Positions 49,116 through 57,119 of a stretch of 64,000 nt of DNA are shown here, piece after piece. A program made the position numbers and the translations under genes. This DNA comes from Desulfovibrionaceae bacterium (GTDB taxonomy: Bacteria > Desulfobacterota > Desulfovibrionia > Desulfovibrionales > Desulfovibrionaceae). Under the pieces are notes generated by a model. That model was given only the letters and a program-made list of their open reading frames with translations, did not search any database and had not been told where the DNA came from. The stretch lies in NCBI GenBank assembly GCA_015709205.1, contig JACCQO010000009.1, forward strand, positions 1 to 64,000, written 5' to 3'. The stretch's first letter is position 1; each line of letters begins with the position of its first letter.

Positions 49116-49514
49116 CTACTGGATCAGGCCGAGGTTCTTGAGCAGATGGACGAACAACTGCCGGTCGATGGGTTTTGGAATGTAGGAGGTGGCGCCGCCC
49201 TTGTAGTAGGCTTCGACCACGTTCTTGGGGTCGTCCAGGGCCGTGGTCATGACCACCTTGACCTCCTCCTGCCCGGGCACGCCGTGCTTGCGTTCCACGG
49301 CGCGGATCTGCTTGAGGGCCTCCTGGCCATCCATCTCGGGCATCATGATGTCCATGCAGACCAGGTCGTAGGGGCGTCCGGCAATGGCCGAGGCCTCGAA
49401 GGCGTCCACGGCCTCCTTGCCGTTGACGGCGATGTCGCATTCGCCGAACGGGGACAGGATTGTCTGCAGGAGCTTCCTGCTGGTGAAGTCGTCTTCAACG
49501 ATCAAGACTCGCAT
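49116..49514 (-). CDS. CheY-like single-domain response regulator
   Basis: A 132-residue stand-alone receiver. The acidic pair Asp8-Asp9 (VEDD), phospho-acceptor Asp55 (VCMDIMMPEMDG), Thr90/Thr91 and Lys114 (IPKPID) are complete. There is no output domain, so it works by protein contact. There is no kinase gene beside it. GGGGGAAC lies about eight bases before ATG 49514. It is transcribed divergently from the Gly-rich membrane protein, with a possible promoter at 49621-49648. Confidence 0.93.
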   Translation of the reverse strand: MRVLIVEDDFTSRKLLQTILSPFGECDIAVNGKEAVDAFEASAIAGRPYDLVCMDIMMPEMDGQEALKQIRAVERKHGVPGQEEVKVVMTTALDDPKNVVEAYYKGGATSYIPKPIDRQLFVHLLKNLGLIQ

Positions 49515-49620
49515 CGGTGTTCCCCCCTGCCGCTGCCGTCGCACCCACCATGCCGGTGCAGGACGCAGGGCTTCGTTGGTTTCGTTCCCGCGCGTTTGCG
49601 CGTATGAAGGCTGGGTACAC

Positions 49621-49648
49621 ATTGTAATGAAACCACCGCCGAATGCAA
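49621..49648 (-). promoter_or_regulatory. Possible promoter of the CheY-like gene
   Basis: On the minus strand TTGCAT (49648-49643), 16 bases, then TACAAT (49626-49621). The -10 is good and the -35 is weak. It gives a leader of about 100 bases. Confidence 0.4.
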
Positions 49649-49669
49649 GATGGCTGGTGGTTTTATAAT
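49630..49669 (+). promoter_or_regulatory. Inverted repeat and -10 box in the divergent spacer
   Basis: AAACCACC (49630-49637) and GGTGGTTT (49656-49663) form an 8-bp inverted repeat with an 18-base loop, overlapping the candidate minus-strand promoter. A perfect TATAAT (49664-49669) follows, facing the membrane-protein gene 27 bases away; its -35 is not clear. The repeat could be an operator for one or both genes. Confidence 0.4.
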
Positions 49670-49695
49670 GCCGCTTCGGCGTATGGGAGAAGGGA

Positions 49696-50208
49696 GTGGG
49701 AAGCGAGGAACAGGCCCTGGCGCAACTGCGGGCGCGGCTTCTGGTGGGCACGCTGCTGCTGGGTGGGCTTGCCGGGCTGGTGCGTGGCCTGTACGGCGAC
49801 GCAGGGCAGGGCCCGGCCTCGCATGCGCTGGTCGGCCTGGGCCTGGCCCTGCTGGGCGGGGCCGGGGGCGGTTTCCTCGGAGCCATGCTCCGCGCCCTGC
49901 TGGACGCCGTGCGCGGCGGGGGCGCGGCCCGCGGCGGCGTGCAGGAGGACACCATGGGCGGCACCCTGCTGGGCGCGCTGGTGGGCACGCTGGCCGGGCT
50001 GGTGGGGGCCTGCGTGCTCGGCCGCTGGGAGAGCGCGGACATCTGGGCCGCGTGCGGCGGCGGGCTGGGCGGCGCCCTGGGGGCGCTGCCCGGCGGCGCG
50101 GCCAACGTGCTGCTGCGCATGCTCGTCTACGACCGGGCCGACGCGCCCCTGCCCCCGCCGGACACGCGCCGCGACGCGGACGACGACGAGGAGATCCGGC
50201 CGCTGTAG
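49696..50208 (+). CDS. Gly/Ala-rich membrane protein of unknown function
   Basis: A 170-residue protein with about four hydrophobic, glycine-rich helices (for example LVGTLLLGGLAGLVRGL, GLALLGGAGGGFLGAM) and an acidic C-terminal tail (RRDADDDEEIRPL). Gly-zipper-like patterns suggest tight helix packing. No family recognised. The start is GTG 49696 with GAAGGGA immediately upstream. A long reverse frame overlaps it but lacks a good start and coding sense. It ends 12 bases before the AT-rich AIPR gene. Confidence 0.65.
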   Translation: MGSEEQALAQLRARLLVGTLLLGGLAGLVRGLYGDAGQGPASHALVGLGLALLGGAGGGFLGAMLRALLDAVRGGGAARGGVQEDTMGGTLLGALVGTLAGLVGACVLGRWESADIWAACGGGLGGALGALPGGAANVLLRMLVYDRADAPLPPPDTRRDADDDEEIRPL

Positions 50209-50220
50209 TGCGGCGGTCAT

Positions 50221-51954
50221 TTATAAGCCGTAGGTCTCTGGGCGGATCGAGTTGGCGAATTCTTCAGTGACAATTCTTGATCGTGCAATATTAGTTTTAT
50301 CAATGTGCGTTTTTTTTGCGGATAAATAAAATAAATGTATCCCGTCAGCACAGATTTTGAGAAAATTGTTATCATCATCGACGTATGGCAAAAATACATC
50401 AGTTACTTTTCCAGCTAACTTTCGTGAATTTAGTTTGTATTTTTCTCCATTTGTAAGCACATTCCATATATACATAAGCGTGTGGTAACGAGCAAACGAG
50501 TGTTTCTTTGATTCAGGCGTCTTTCTCAATTCGAGAATAAGTTTGTGTAAGCAATATGCTGCAAAATAGTAAGGTTCAAGTAAATGATCCTCTATGAATA
50601 TTTTACTTCTGTTCGCCTTTAGTAGCTCTCCGTAGTATCGGTGCGTACTGTGTGGCTCGCTATAAAACATCGATATGCTTGCTGAAAGTAAATTTGACAG
50701 TGAAATGATTTGTATTGGACGAACTGTGTCGTCAGTAACGTATTGTCTTGATCTTCGTTCATAATAAATGCTTCCTTTGACATCTCTATTTTTCGCTTTG
50801 CAGAATTCTTCGAATTTCCGATGGAATTCAGTTAAAGACTCAAACGCTTCAGGTTGAACTTGATTCTGTCTATTTGTAGAGCGAATAATCGAATTGATCA
50901 CTTCTTGATTTGTCGTGGAAACGATCTTAATTGGTATATGCATGTCCTTTGTTATATTTTGTTTATTTTCATATAGCACATTGCTTGTTTGGCATCCATT
51001 AACTATCTGGATGTTATCAATGATAATTTTATTCTTTGTCCTCGTAATTTTTTTGGCGACCGCGGTGATGCCATTATTTAAAAGTATAAAATAGTTTTTC
51101 TTGTTTCTGTCTGCGATTGTCGAGGAGATCTCTGCGTTTATTGGGCTCGGCCCTAGGTAATCACGAATGTTGTCGGAAAATATATTTTTATCAATGATCC
51201 CACTGTCATCACATATGAGCTTTAAAAATTCGATGCAGCTTAATCGTCCAAGAATTGCCTCTTGTACCTCTTCTACTTCAGGCAGCGCGATATAATGCTC
51301 CATTTCTATTTCTTTGTCTGTTCCGCGCGTAATTCCCCGGTATATTTTATATAATTTTTCTGCATCGATGCATTCAAGCCTTACGCTTGTGAATAATCTA
51401 GTGGATTCTAAATCAGCAGATATGGTACCCTGCACGCTGGTAGTGTTTTTATCTTGCTCGTACTTCCCTGTCGTTACATAAAAAAGTTCGCATGTTGGAT
51501 TTCCAGGATGAAATTTCCGTGCGTTCTTGAATACTAGATCCTTCATTTCGCGGAAAGTAAGTATATCTTCATTTGCTATAAGTGATGGTGATTCATTGAA
51601 AAAATCTTTCACTCCATTTCCAAACTTTAAAATATCTCCACTTTCAAATTTTTGTGATGTTTTTGCTTGTACAAAGATAAATTTAACATCTATTTTTTGA
51701 TTTAGATCAATGAAATCTTCAAGTTCTGCAATGTCATGACAAACTTTTCCATTAACAAGCATTGCAATAGCGTCAATACCTGTATCGTTTCCACTTCCTA
51801 CATGCGCTTTTTCGACATCAAATTTGTCAGTAAATCCATGGCATACAACACAGTAGCTTGCAAATAATTCAAATTGCTTGGCGATATCCCCATTCCGGTA
51901 ACCGAGGTCATTCGCGAAACCATCCAAATAGGATTTCAAAATTGTGTCGTGCAT
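50221..51954 (-). CDS. AIPR family protein with PD-(D/E)XK-like N-terminus
   Basis: A 577-residue protein of the AIPR (abortive infection phage resistance) family. The core motifs are clear: LLNNGITAVA (291-300), IDNIQIVNGCQTSN (312-325), RSTNRQNQVQPEAFESL (358-374) and YYERRSRQYV (397-406). The N-terminal part has SGNDTGIDAI with Asp61 and, after a strand, FIFVQAKTS with Gln96-x-Lys98, the spacing of an Mrr-type PD-(D/E)XK nuclease, so it may cut nucleic acid. Base composition is far lower in GC (roughly 35 percent) than the rest of the window, and codons end mostly in A/T, indicating recent transfer. The ribosome site GGGGGAG is strong. No partner gene, integrase or insertion sequence is adjacent. 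A role in phage defence is inferred from family and composition. Confidence 0.85.
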   Translation of the reverse strand: MHDTILKSYLDGFANDLGYRNGDIAKQFELFASYCVVCHGFTDKFDVEKAHVGSGNDTGIDAIAMLVNGKVCHDIAELEDFIDLNQKIDVKFIFVQAKTSQKFESGDILKFGNGVKDFFNESPSLIANEDILTFREMKDLVFKNARKFHPGNPTCELFYVTTGKYEQDKNTTSVQGTISADLESTRLFTSVRLECIDAEKLYKIYRGITRGTDKEIEMEHYIALPEVEEVQEAILGRLSCIEFLKLICDDSGIIDKNIFSDNIRDYLGPSPINAEISSTIADRNKKNYFILLNNGITAVAKKITRTKNKIIIDNIQIVNGCQTSNVLYENKQNITKDMHIPIKIVSTTNQEVINSIIRSTNRQNQVQPEAFESLTEFHRKFEEFCKAKNRDVKGSIYYERRSRQYVTDDTVRPIQIISLSNLLSASISMFYSEPHSTHRYYGELLKANRSKIFIEDHLLEPYYFAAYCLHKLILELRKTPESKKHSFARYHTLMYIWNVLTNGEKYKLNSRKLAGKVTDVFLPYVDDDNNFLKICADGIHLFYLSAKKTHIDKTNIARSRIVTEEFANSIRPETYGL

Positions 51955-52115
51955 TACTCCCCCCTTGACCGGCTTGTCAGGTTGTGGTTGGCCACGTGGT
52001 TTCTGCCTAGAGTATTAACTTGGCTATAGCGGAATTCATTTTTTAGCAAGTAAATCACTCTAGTCGATTCGAAGAGCATCTTCGCCGCATGAGATTATGC
52101 GATCCAATTTTTCGC
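51955..52115 (-). promoter_or_regulatory. AT-rich leader of the AIPR gene
   Basis: The upstream spacer of the AIPR gene stays AT-rich up to about 52115 and carries minus-strand TTGCTA and TATAGC 15 bases apart (candidate promoter around 52028-52056), plus an inverted repeat CGCAT-N6-ATGCG (52086-52101). The foreign segment therefore seems to end at the DUF4198 terminator. Confidence 0.4.
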
Positions 52116-52148
52116 AAAAAAAGCCCCCGGCTTCCGTCGGGGGCTTTT
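52116..52148 (-). terminator. Intrinsic terminator after the DUF4198 gene
   Basis: An 8-9 bp stem (52122-52130 with 52137-52145, about six-base loop). On the minus strand it runs into seven T (complement of 52116-52122). Four T on the plus side make it partly symmetric. Confidence 0.88.
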
Positions 52149-52169
52149 GCGTGCGGGAATGCGGCGCGG

Positions 52170-52943
52170 CTACTTCTTGGTCCAGGCGTCGAAGTGCACC
52201 CAGAGCACGCCGCCGAGCTCCACGGGCTTGTCCTCGCCCGCGGGGTTCTTGACCGTGAAGTCGGCCTCGTTCAGGGCCGCGAAGCCCCACCAGCCCGCCT
52301 TGGGGCAGGCCATGGAGAACACGCCGTCGGCGTCGGCCTTGACCACCTGGGTCTGGTCGTAGTCGCTGGCCAGCTTGTAGGCGTCCTTTTCCGCGTTGTA
52401 GAACTCCACCTCGATCTCCGCGTTGGGCACGGGCTTGCCGTCCAGCAGCACCTGGCCGGTGAAGGTCTGGCCCGCGAACAGGCCGAAGGGCCGCACCATG
52501 GGCACGATCTCGGTCTTCACGCCGATGGGCTCGTCCCAGCCGTCCTCGTCGCCGTAGGCCGGAACCACGACCTTGGTGTAGTGGATGATGGAGGTGTCCT
52601 CGGCGGGCTCCCAATAGGGGGTGGGCTCCATGAAGAAGGTGTACACGCCCGGCTTGGCGAATTTGTAGGGGGTCTTCCAGGCCTTCTGGCCCATGACCTT
52701 GGCTTCCTTGAGCTGGCCCAGCAGGTCCGTGGCCTTGCCTCCGACGAAGACCTTGAAGGCCTTGGGTTTCTCCAGGACCATGCCGTGCCCGGTGAAGGGA
52801 TGGCTGAAGGCCAGGGTCATCTCCAGGGTGCGCGCGTCCTGGGTGGCCTCGGGCGCGGCGGGGATGATCATGCCGTAGTGGGCCTGGGCCGGAACGGCGA
52901 GGGCCAGGACCAGGGCGGCGGCGGCGAACAGGTGGAAACGCAT
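52170..52943 (-). CDS. DUF4198 family exported protein (nickel-uptake associated type)
   Basis: A 257-residue protein with a signal peptide (residues 1-22, ending VPAQA) and a beta-sandwich mature part that starts [12 protein letters not shown]4198 proteins are periplasmic and are often coded with CbiMNQO-type nickel or cobalt uptake systems; here no transporter is adjacent. Carboxypeptidase-like Ig folds ([21 protein letters not shown]) occupy the C-terminal half. GGGAGG lies eight bases before ATG 52943; an upstream GTG-initiated frame would lack this. NikR at 21188 is a possible controller, but no binding site was found. Confidence 0.88.
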   Translation of the reverse strand: MRFHLFAAAALVLALAVPAQAHYGMIIPAAPEATQDARTLEMTLAFSHPFTGHGMVLEKPKAFKVFVGGKATDLLGQLKEAKVMGQKAWKTPYKFAKPGVYTFFMEPTPYWEPAEDTSIIHYTKVVVPAYGDEDGWDEPIGVKTEIVPMVRPFGLFAGQTFTGQVLLDGKPVPNAEIEVEFYNAEKDAYKLASDYDQTQVVKADADGVFSMACPKAGWWGFAALNEADFTVKNPAGEDKPVELGGVLWVHFDAWTKK

Positions 52944-53140
52944 TGGATAACCTCCCCTTGATCGAATGTTTGTTTGCTGTGATTTTCGCAGGATCGTATC
53001 CGGGAAAGTTACACGAACTCGCAAGCCATGTCACGGGAAAAGCCCTGCCCGCGCAGACGTATGCCGCGCGCGGCGCTGGGGAGGGGGCGGCAGTCCAGGG
53101 GAGGCGAGGGCGAACGGGGGGGAAGGCGCGGCGGCCCGCA

Positions 53141-53182
53141 GATAAGGATAAGGGCGCAGGAAGCGTGCTTCCTGCGCCCTTA
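53141..53182 (-). terminator. Terminator of the SRP RNA gene
   Basis: A perfect 16-bp stem (53149-53164 with 53167-53182, two-base loop), directly after the SRP RNA 3' end on the minus strand, then a weak T-rich run (TATCCTTATC). Confidence 0.85.
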
Positions 53183-53183
53183 A

Positions 53184-53268
53184 GGGAGCCGGACACCCGG
53201 ATACGGCCACTACCGCTGCTCCCTTTCGGGCCTGACGGGGTTCGCGGCGTATCCGCCGCCCGGCTCCC
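53184..53268 (-). ncRNA. ffs: Signal recognition particle RNA (4.5S type)
   Basis: On the minus strand the 85-base segment starts GGGAGCCGG and ends CCGGCTCCC, which pair to close a single long hairpin. Its tip holds the universal SRP core CCCCGTCAGGCCCGAAAGGG followed by AGCAGCGGTAG, with the tetraloop-like GAAA and the asymmetric A/C-rich loop that bind Ffh. This is the small bacterial 4.5S-type RNA lacking an Alu domain. It guides membrane proteins to the translocon. The exact ends are set by the closing stem and could extend by a few bases. Confidence 0.9.
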
Positions 53269-53344
53269 TCGGCATCCGCAAACCGTGTCGATCATCGCCG
53301 CCGATGGGCAGGGAGGAGGGAGACGGTTCGGAAGGAGGGAAAAA

Positions 53345-53438
<94 letters not shown>

Positions 53439-53639
53439 GCAAAGGAGTTGTCGTATATCCGACTCGGGGCCGGTTGGCAAGGGGCTGCGATGCAAAAAAG
53501 AACGAACCGGGAAGGGGGCTGGCCTCCGGATATGCGGGGACGCGCGAGGATGCGCGGGGCGTGCGGGGACGCGCGGTGCCGGGGCCGCCTCCGGCGCGGC
53601 GCGCCCGCATATCCGGCCATGGGCCAGGGGCGCGTCGGA

Positions 53640-53795
53640 CTAGGGTTCGGGCGTGTTCCCAGGACCGTCCGGCGCGCTTTTTTCCTCGTCCTGGCCGTCC
53701 GGACCGCCCGGGGCCGCCTTCTTTTCCTGCCGCGCCTGCGGCAGGGCGCAGGCGTTCTTGTTCGAGGCCCGCGTCCCGCAGGCCATGTTCGGCAC
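53640..53795 (-). other. In-frame continuation of the small membrane ORF past UGA
   Basis: Directly after the TGA that ends the 29-codon ORF the same frame stays open for 51 more codons to a TAG at 53640-53642. It encodes a hydrophilic tail (VPNMACGTRASNKNACALPQ and onwards, ending GNTPEP) with two Cys and mostly G/C third positions (44 of 51), like real coding DNA here. An internal ATG (53786) could start a separate 48-residue protein, but no ribosome site precedes it. A stem of 7 bp with loop GGGAC begins 11 bases after the UGA. Confidence 0.4.
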
Positions 53796-53885
53796 TCAGC
53801 CGCCGCCCGCGTTCTGGCCGCGGAGCACGCGCATGATGAAGATCCAGACGGCCACCAGGGCCAACAGCAGCAACAGGTCACGCAT
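53796..53885 (-). CDS. Tiny membrane protein, ends at an in-frame UGA
   Basis: A 29-codon ORF (MRDLLLLLALVAVWIFIMRV then LRGQNAGGG) that is one hydrophobic helix followed by a basic and Gly-rich tip. A strong GGAGGA lies five to six bases before ATG 53885, which argues that it is translated. The stop is TGA, and the same frame continues open for 51 codons. It may be a complete small protein, the first part of a Sec-containing or readthrough protein, or a gene broken by a nonsense change. The total layout (one helix, Gly-rich turn, Cys-bearing tail) resembles FeoB-associated or PP0621-type small membrane proteins, but I cannot assign it. Confidence 0.55.
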   Translation of the reverse strand: MRDLLLLLALVAVWIFIMRVLRGQNAGGG

Positions 53886-54040
53886 GGGGTCCTCCAGGGC
53901 GTGCGGTTCGCCCGCGTCGCGCGCTGCGCAAGCGGATGGAAGCGGACGGGAAATGGAAGCGGACGGGAAAAGGATAAGTCCGTTCGCGCCGCAGGCAAGC
54001 CGCGCCCGGCCCCGGCGTGGCGGAATGGCCCCGCAGGACG

Positions 54041-54074
54041 AAAGAATCCCGCCGCGCGGGGCCGCGCGGCGGGA
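54041..54074 (-). terminator. Intrinsic terminator after purC
   Basis: A 13-bp stem (54047-54059 with 54062-54074, very short loop) that runs into TTCTTT on the minus strand. A second small hairpin (54092-54108) lies between it and the purC stop. Confidence 0.8.
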
Positions 54075-54112
54075 CTCGGTCCGTTCGGTGCTTCGGCCCG
54101 GGGCCGAAACGG

Positions 54113-55012
54113 CTAGGGCAGGCGCAGGGGCTCGCCCGTGAGGATGGCGTAGGCATCCAGGTAGCGGGCCTGGGTCTGGGCCACGACCTCGTCCGGCAGG
54201 GCGGGCGGAGGCGGGGTCTTGTCCCAGTCCTGGGTGGAAAGCCAGTCGCGCAGGTACTGCTTGTCGAAGCTGGGCTGCGCCTTGCCGGGCGCGTAGCCCT
54301 GCATGGGCCAGAAGCGCGAGGAGTCCGGGGTGAGCACCTCGTCGATGAGCAGCAGCTCGCCGTCGGCCACGCCGAACTCGAACTTGGTGTCCGCGATGAT
54401 GATGCCCCGGCTCTCGGCGTATTCGCGGCCCTTGGAGAAGATGGCCAGGGCCAGCTCCTCGACGTGCGCCAGGACCTCGGGTCCGGCCAGCTCGGCGGCC
54501 GCGGCCACGGTGATGTTTTCGTCGTGCGTGCCCAGTTCGGCCTTGGTGGACGGGGTGAAGAGCGGGGTGGCCAGCTTCTCGGACTCCTTCAGCCCGGCGG
54601 GCAGGGCGTGGCCGCAGACCGAGCCCGTGGCCTGGTAGTCCTTCCAGCCGGTGCCGGTGATGTGCCCGCGCACGATGCACTCCACGGGCAGGGGCTTGGC
54701 CTTCTTCACGATCACGGCGCGGCCTTCGAGCTCGTCGGCATAGGGGGCCAGCGCGGCGGGAAACTCGGCCGGGTCCGTGGCCAGCAGGTGGTTGGGGGCC
54801 AGGTCGGCGAAGCGGCGCATCCAGAACAGGGTGATCTGGTTGAGGACCACGCCCTTGTAGGGGATGGGCTCGCCCATGATTACGTCGAAGGCGGACATGC
54901 GGTCCGTGGCGACGATGAGCAGGCTGTCGGGCGAAATCTCGTAGATGTCGCGGACCTTGCCCCGGGAAAGGAGCGGATATTCCTTGATCTGCGTCTGGGT
55001 GACGACCTTCAT
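54113..55012 (-). CDS. purC: Phosphoribosylaminoimidazole-succinocarboxamide synthase
   Basis: SAICAR synthase of purine synthesis, 299 residues, the long form. Features: SRGKVRDIYEI near the N-terminus, VATDRMSAFDVIMGEPIPYKG, VECIVRGHITGTGWKDYQATG, FTPSTKAELGTHDENI, IADTKFEFGV and LIDEVLTPDSSRFWP, all canonical ATP- and substrate-binding elements. AGAGG lies about seven bases before ATG 55012. It is transcribed alone on the minus strand; a TTGACA box lies upstream at 55093. Confidence 0.96.
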   Translation of the reverse strand: MKVVTQTQIKEYPLLSRGKVRDIYEISPDSLLIVATDRMSAFDVIMGEPIPYKGVVLNQITLFWMRRFADLAPNHLLATDPAEFPAALAPYADELEGRAVIVKKAKPLPVECIVRGHITGTGWKDYQATGSVCGHALPAGLKESEKLATPLFTPSTKAELGTHDENITVAAAAELAGPEVLAHVEELALAIFSKGREYAESRGIIIADTKFEFGVADGELLLIDEVLTPDSSRFWPMQGYAPGKAQPSFDKQYLRDWLSTQDWDKTPPPPALPDEVVAQTQARYLDAYAILTGEPLRLP

Positions 55013-55353
55013 GGCGGCCTCTGGGGTTGGGGTTGCGAAACGGCGGACGGCTTCGGCCGCCGGAAGGCCAAAAAAACCTGTTCGGCCCGTTCTGTCAACC
55101 GTGCACCTGCGGTCCGTGGTGGTTCGGCCGGAGCGGCCCCGCGGTCCTCAGTGTGTCCTAAGTCGGCCGGGCTACCGATGGACGGCCGCTCCGGACGTTC
55201 CGGGCGGCGCGGCGGGCCGCCCCGGACGGTCCGGGACGGCCAGCCACGACGGCTTTGCCTCGCACTGCGCTTGGTGGTACAACCCGACTTCCGGCCCTGG
55301 CCGGAGGACCGGGGCGTACCCGGCGCAACATCATCTCAAGTCAAGGAGACGAC
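55013..55353. promoter_or_regulatory. Divergent spacer between purC and the FG-GAP gene
   Basis: The 341-bp spacer has no coding ORF. For purC, minus-strand TTGACA (55098-55093) stands 17 bases from a T-rich -10 position (TTTTTT at 55075-55070). For the FG-GAP gene, see the promoter at 55255. The middle part is GC-rich with no clear structure. Confidence 0.4.
55255..55283 (+). promoter_or_regulatory. Candidate sigma-70 promoter of the FG-GAP gene
   Basis: TTGCCT (55255-55260), exactly 17 bases, then TACAAC (55278-55283): four of six matches in each box. It would give a leader of about 64 bases before ATG 55354. Confidence 0.5.
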
Positions 55354-57030
55354 ATGAAGTCGATACGCGCACATATCGCCCGCGTCCTGCTGGGCATGCT
55401 GGCTCTTCTGCTGCTGGCCGCACCCGGCGCGCGGGCCGAGGCGGTGAAGACCTTCGGCGTGCTGCCCTTCACCATCAACGGCCCGGAAAAGTACAACTAC
55501 CTCTCGCGCGGGGTGCAGGACATGCTCCTGTCGCGCCTGTACTGGAAGGACCACGTGGTCTCCGTGGACAAGGGCGCGCTCAAGGACGTGCCCGCGCCCC
55601 AGGACAACGCGGCGGCCGAGGCCGCGCGCGGGTCCCTGAAGGTGGACTACCTGGTGTGGGGGAGCCTGACGATCATGGGCAAGCAGGCCAGCCTGGACGT
55701 GACCGGCCTGGGCCCGGACGGCAAGAACTGGACGAACAGCGAGCAGACCGACCTGGACAAGCTGATTCCGGCCCTGGACGGCCTGGCCAAGCGCATCAAC
55801 GCCGACCTCTTCGGCCGCGAGGCCCCGGCCATGCCCGCGTCCGTTGCGCAGGAGGAGCCCAAGGAGCAGGTCCAGGTCATGAACCCGGGCCTGGTCTACA
55901 ACCAGGTCAACCGCAACCAGGAGTTCTACCTCAATCCCGAATTCCGCTATGCGGGCGACTCGGACAACGCGGGCCGTATCCAGAGCCAGCGCATGCCCTT
56001 CAAGGCCAACGGCATGATCGTGGCCGACGTGGACGGCGACGGCGTCAGCGAGGTCGTGCTCATCGAGGACAGCCACGTGCACCTGTTCCGCCTCGTGGAC
56101 CGGCAGCTGCGCCCCGTGGCCACCTACGACGCCTCGCCCAGCCTGCGCTGCCTGAACATCAACGCCCTGGACGTGGACCGCGACGGCCGCTTGGAGATCG
56201 TGATCACGGCCGTGGAAAAGGACATCACGCCCAAGTCCTTCATCCTCAACGTGGTTGACGGTCGTTTTGTGGAAATCGAGAAGGACATCAAGTACTTCCT
56301 CGGCGTGACCAACCCGGCCCCCGAGTTCATGCCCGTGTTCGTGGGCCAGCGCCGCCAGCCCAACGGCCTCTTCGAGCCCAAGGTCTACGAGATGCTCATG
56401 ACCCCCCACGGCGTGACCGAGGGCAAGCGCATGTTCACGCCCGAGAACGGCAACGTCTTCAACCAGACGTTCCTGCCCTACAAGTCGTCCTACAAGATCG
56501 TGCAGACCGATGCCGACGACCGCCTCAAGGTCTTCACGCCGACGGGCGACATGCAGTACCGCACCGACGAGATCTTTTCGGGCTCCGCCGTGGGCGTGGA
56601 GTACTACAGCGTCATGCGCGGCCTGAACAAGAGCTACGCGGACATGTCCGACTACTACTACGTCCCCATCCGCTCCCTGGCCGTGGACCTGGACGGCAAC
56701 CGGCAGTACGAGCTGCTGGTCAACCACCCCATCTCCATCGCCTCGCAGCTTTTCGGGCGCTACCGCTCCTTCCCCCAGGGTGAGATCCACGCCCTGTTCT
56801 GGGATGGCGTAGGCCTGAACCTGCAGTGGAAGACACGGCGCATCAAGGGCTCGGTGCGCGACTTCGCCGTGGCCGACGCCGACGGCGACGGCAACCTGGA
56901 CCTGTGCGTGTGCGTGACCACGCACCCGGGCACCTCCGGCCTGGCCGCGGTCAAGACCATGGTCCTGTTCTACCCCCTGAACACGGAAAAGATCTCGGCC
57001 CCGGTGCACAAGGAGTTTAAGGAGGAGTAG
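55354..57030 (+). CDS. Exported FG-GAP/VCBS repeat protein
   Basis: A 558-residue protein with a signal peptide (residues 1-29, ending GARA). The first mature domain (about 30-165; TFGVLPFTINGPEKYNYLSRGVQDML) resembles the TolB/CsgG-like fold of envelope proteins. The rest is a beta-propeller type region with calcium-loop repeats: DVDGDGVSEVVL, DVDRDGRLEIVI, DLDGNRQYELLV and DADGDGNLDLCV. It probably acts in the periplasm or outer membrane; no enzyme motif is seen. AAGGAG lies six bases before ATG 55354. A symmetric terminator follows. Confidence 0.85.
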   Translation: MKSIRAHIARVLLGMLALLLLAAPGARAEAVKTFGVLPFTINGPEKYNYLSRGVQDMLLSRLYWKDHVVSVDKGALKDVPAPQDNAAAEAARGSLKVDYLVWGSLTIMGKQASLDVTGLGPDGKNWTNSEQTDLDKLIPALDGLAKRINADLFGREAPAMPASVAQEEPKEQVQVMNPGLVYNQVNRNQEFYLNPEFRYAGDSDNAGRIQSQRMPFKANGMIVADVDGDGVSEVVLIEDSHVHLFRLVDRQLRPVATYDASPSLRCLNINALDVDRDGRLEIVITAVEKDITPKSFILNVVDGRFVEIEKDIKYFLGVTNPAPEFMPVFVGQRRQPNGLFEPKVYEMLMTPHGVTEGKRMFTPENGNVFNQTFLPYKSSYKIVQTDADDRLKVFTPTGDMQYRTDEIFSGSAVGVEYYSVMRGLNKSYADMSDYYYVPIRSLAVDLDGNRQYELLVNHPISIASQLFGRYRSFPQGEIHALFWDGVGLNLQWKTRRIKGSVRDFAVADADGDGNLDLCVCVTTHPGTSGLAAVKTMVLFYPLNTEKISAPVHKEFKEE

Positions 57031-57051
57031 CCCTCCGTTCCGCCACACCGC

Positions 57052-57087
57052 AAAAAAAGGGCGCCCCCGAGGGGGCGCCCTTTTTTT
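57052..57087. terminator. Bidirectional terminator between the FG-GAP gene and hisD
   Basis: A perfect 10-bp GC stem (57059-57068 with 57071-57080) flanked by seven A on the left and seven T on the right, so it stops transcripts from both convergent genes. Confidence 0.95.
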
Positions 57088-57119
57088 GCGGCATGGCCGC
57101 CGCGCACGGCGCGGCGGCG

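Noticed and set aside
49663-50220. Minus-strand ORF over the Gly-rich membrane protein
   Set aside because: It lacks a ribosome site and has shadow-like composition; the plus-strand frame has helices and a start with a ribosome site.
50209-52115. Attachment sites or inverted repeats at the borders of the AIPR segment
   Set aside because: The left and right borders share no clear repeat; the palindrome CGCAT-N6-ATGCG at 52086 occurs only on one side and no integrase or transposase is present.
55013-55353. Riboswitch search before purC and the FG-GAP gene
   Set aside because: I recognised no guanine, PRPP or ppGpp riboswitch motif in the spacer.
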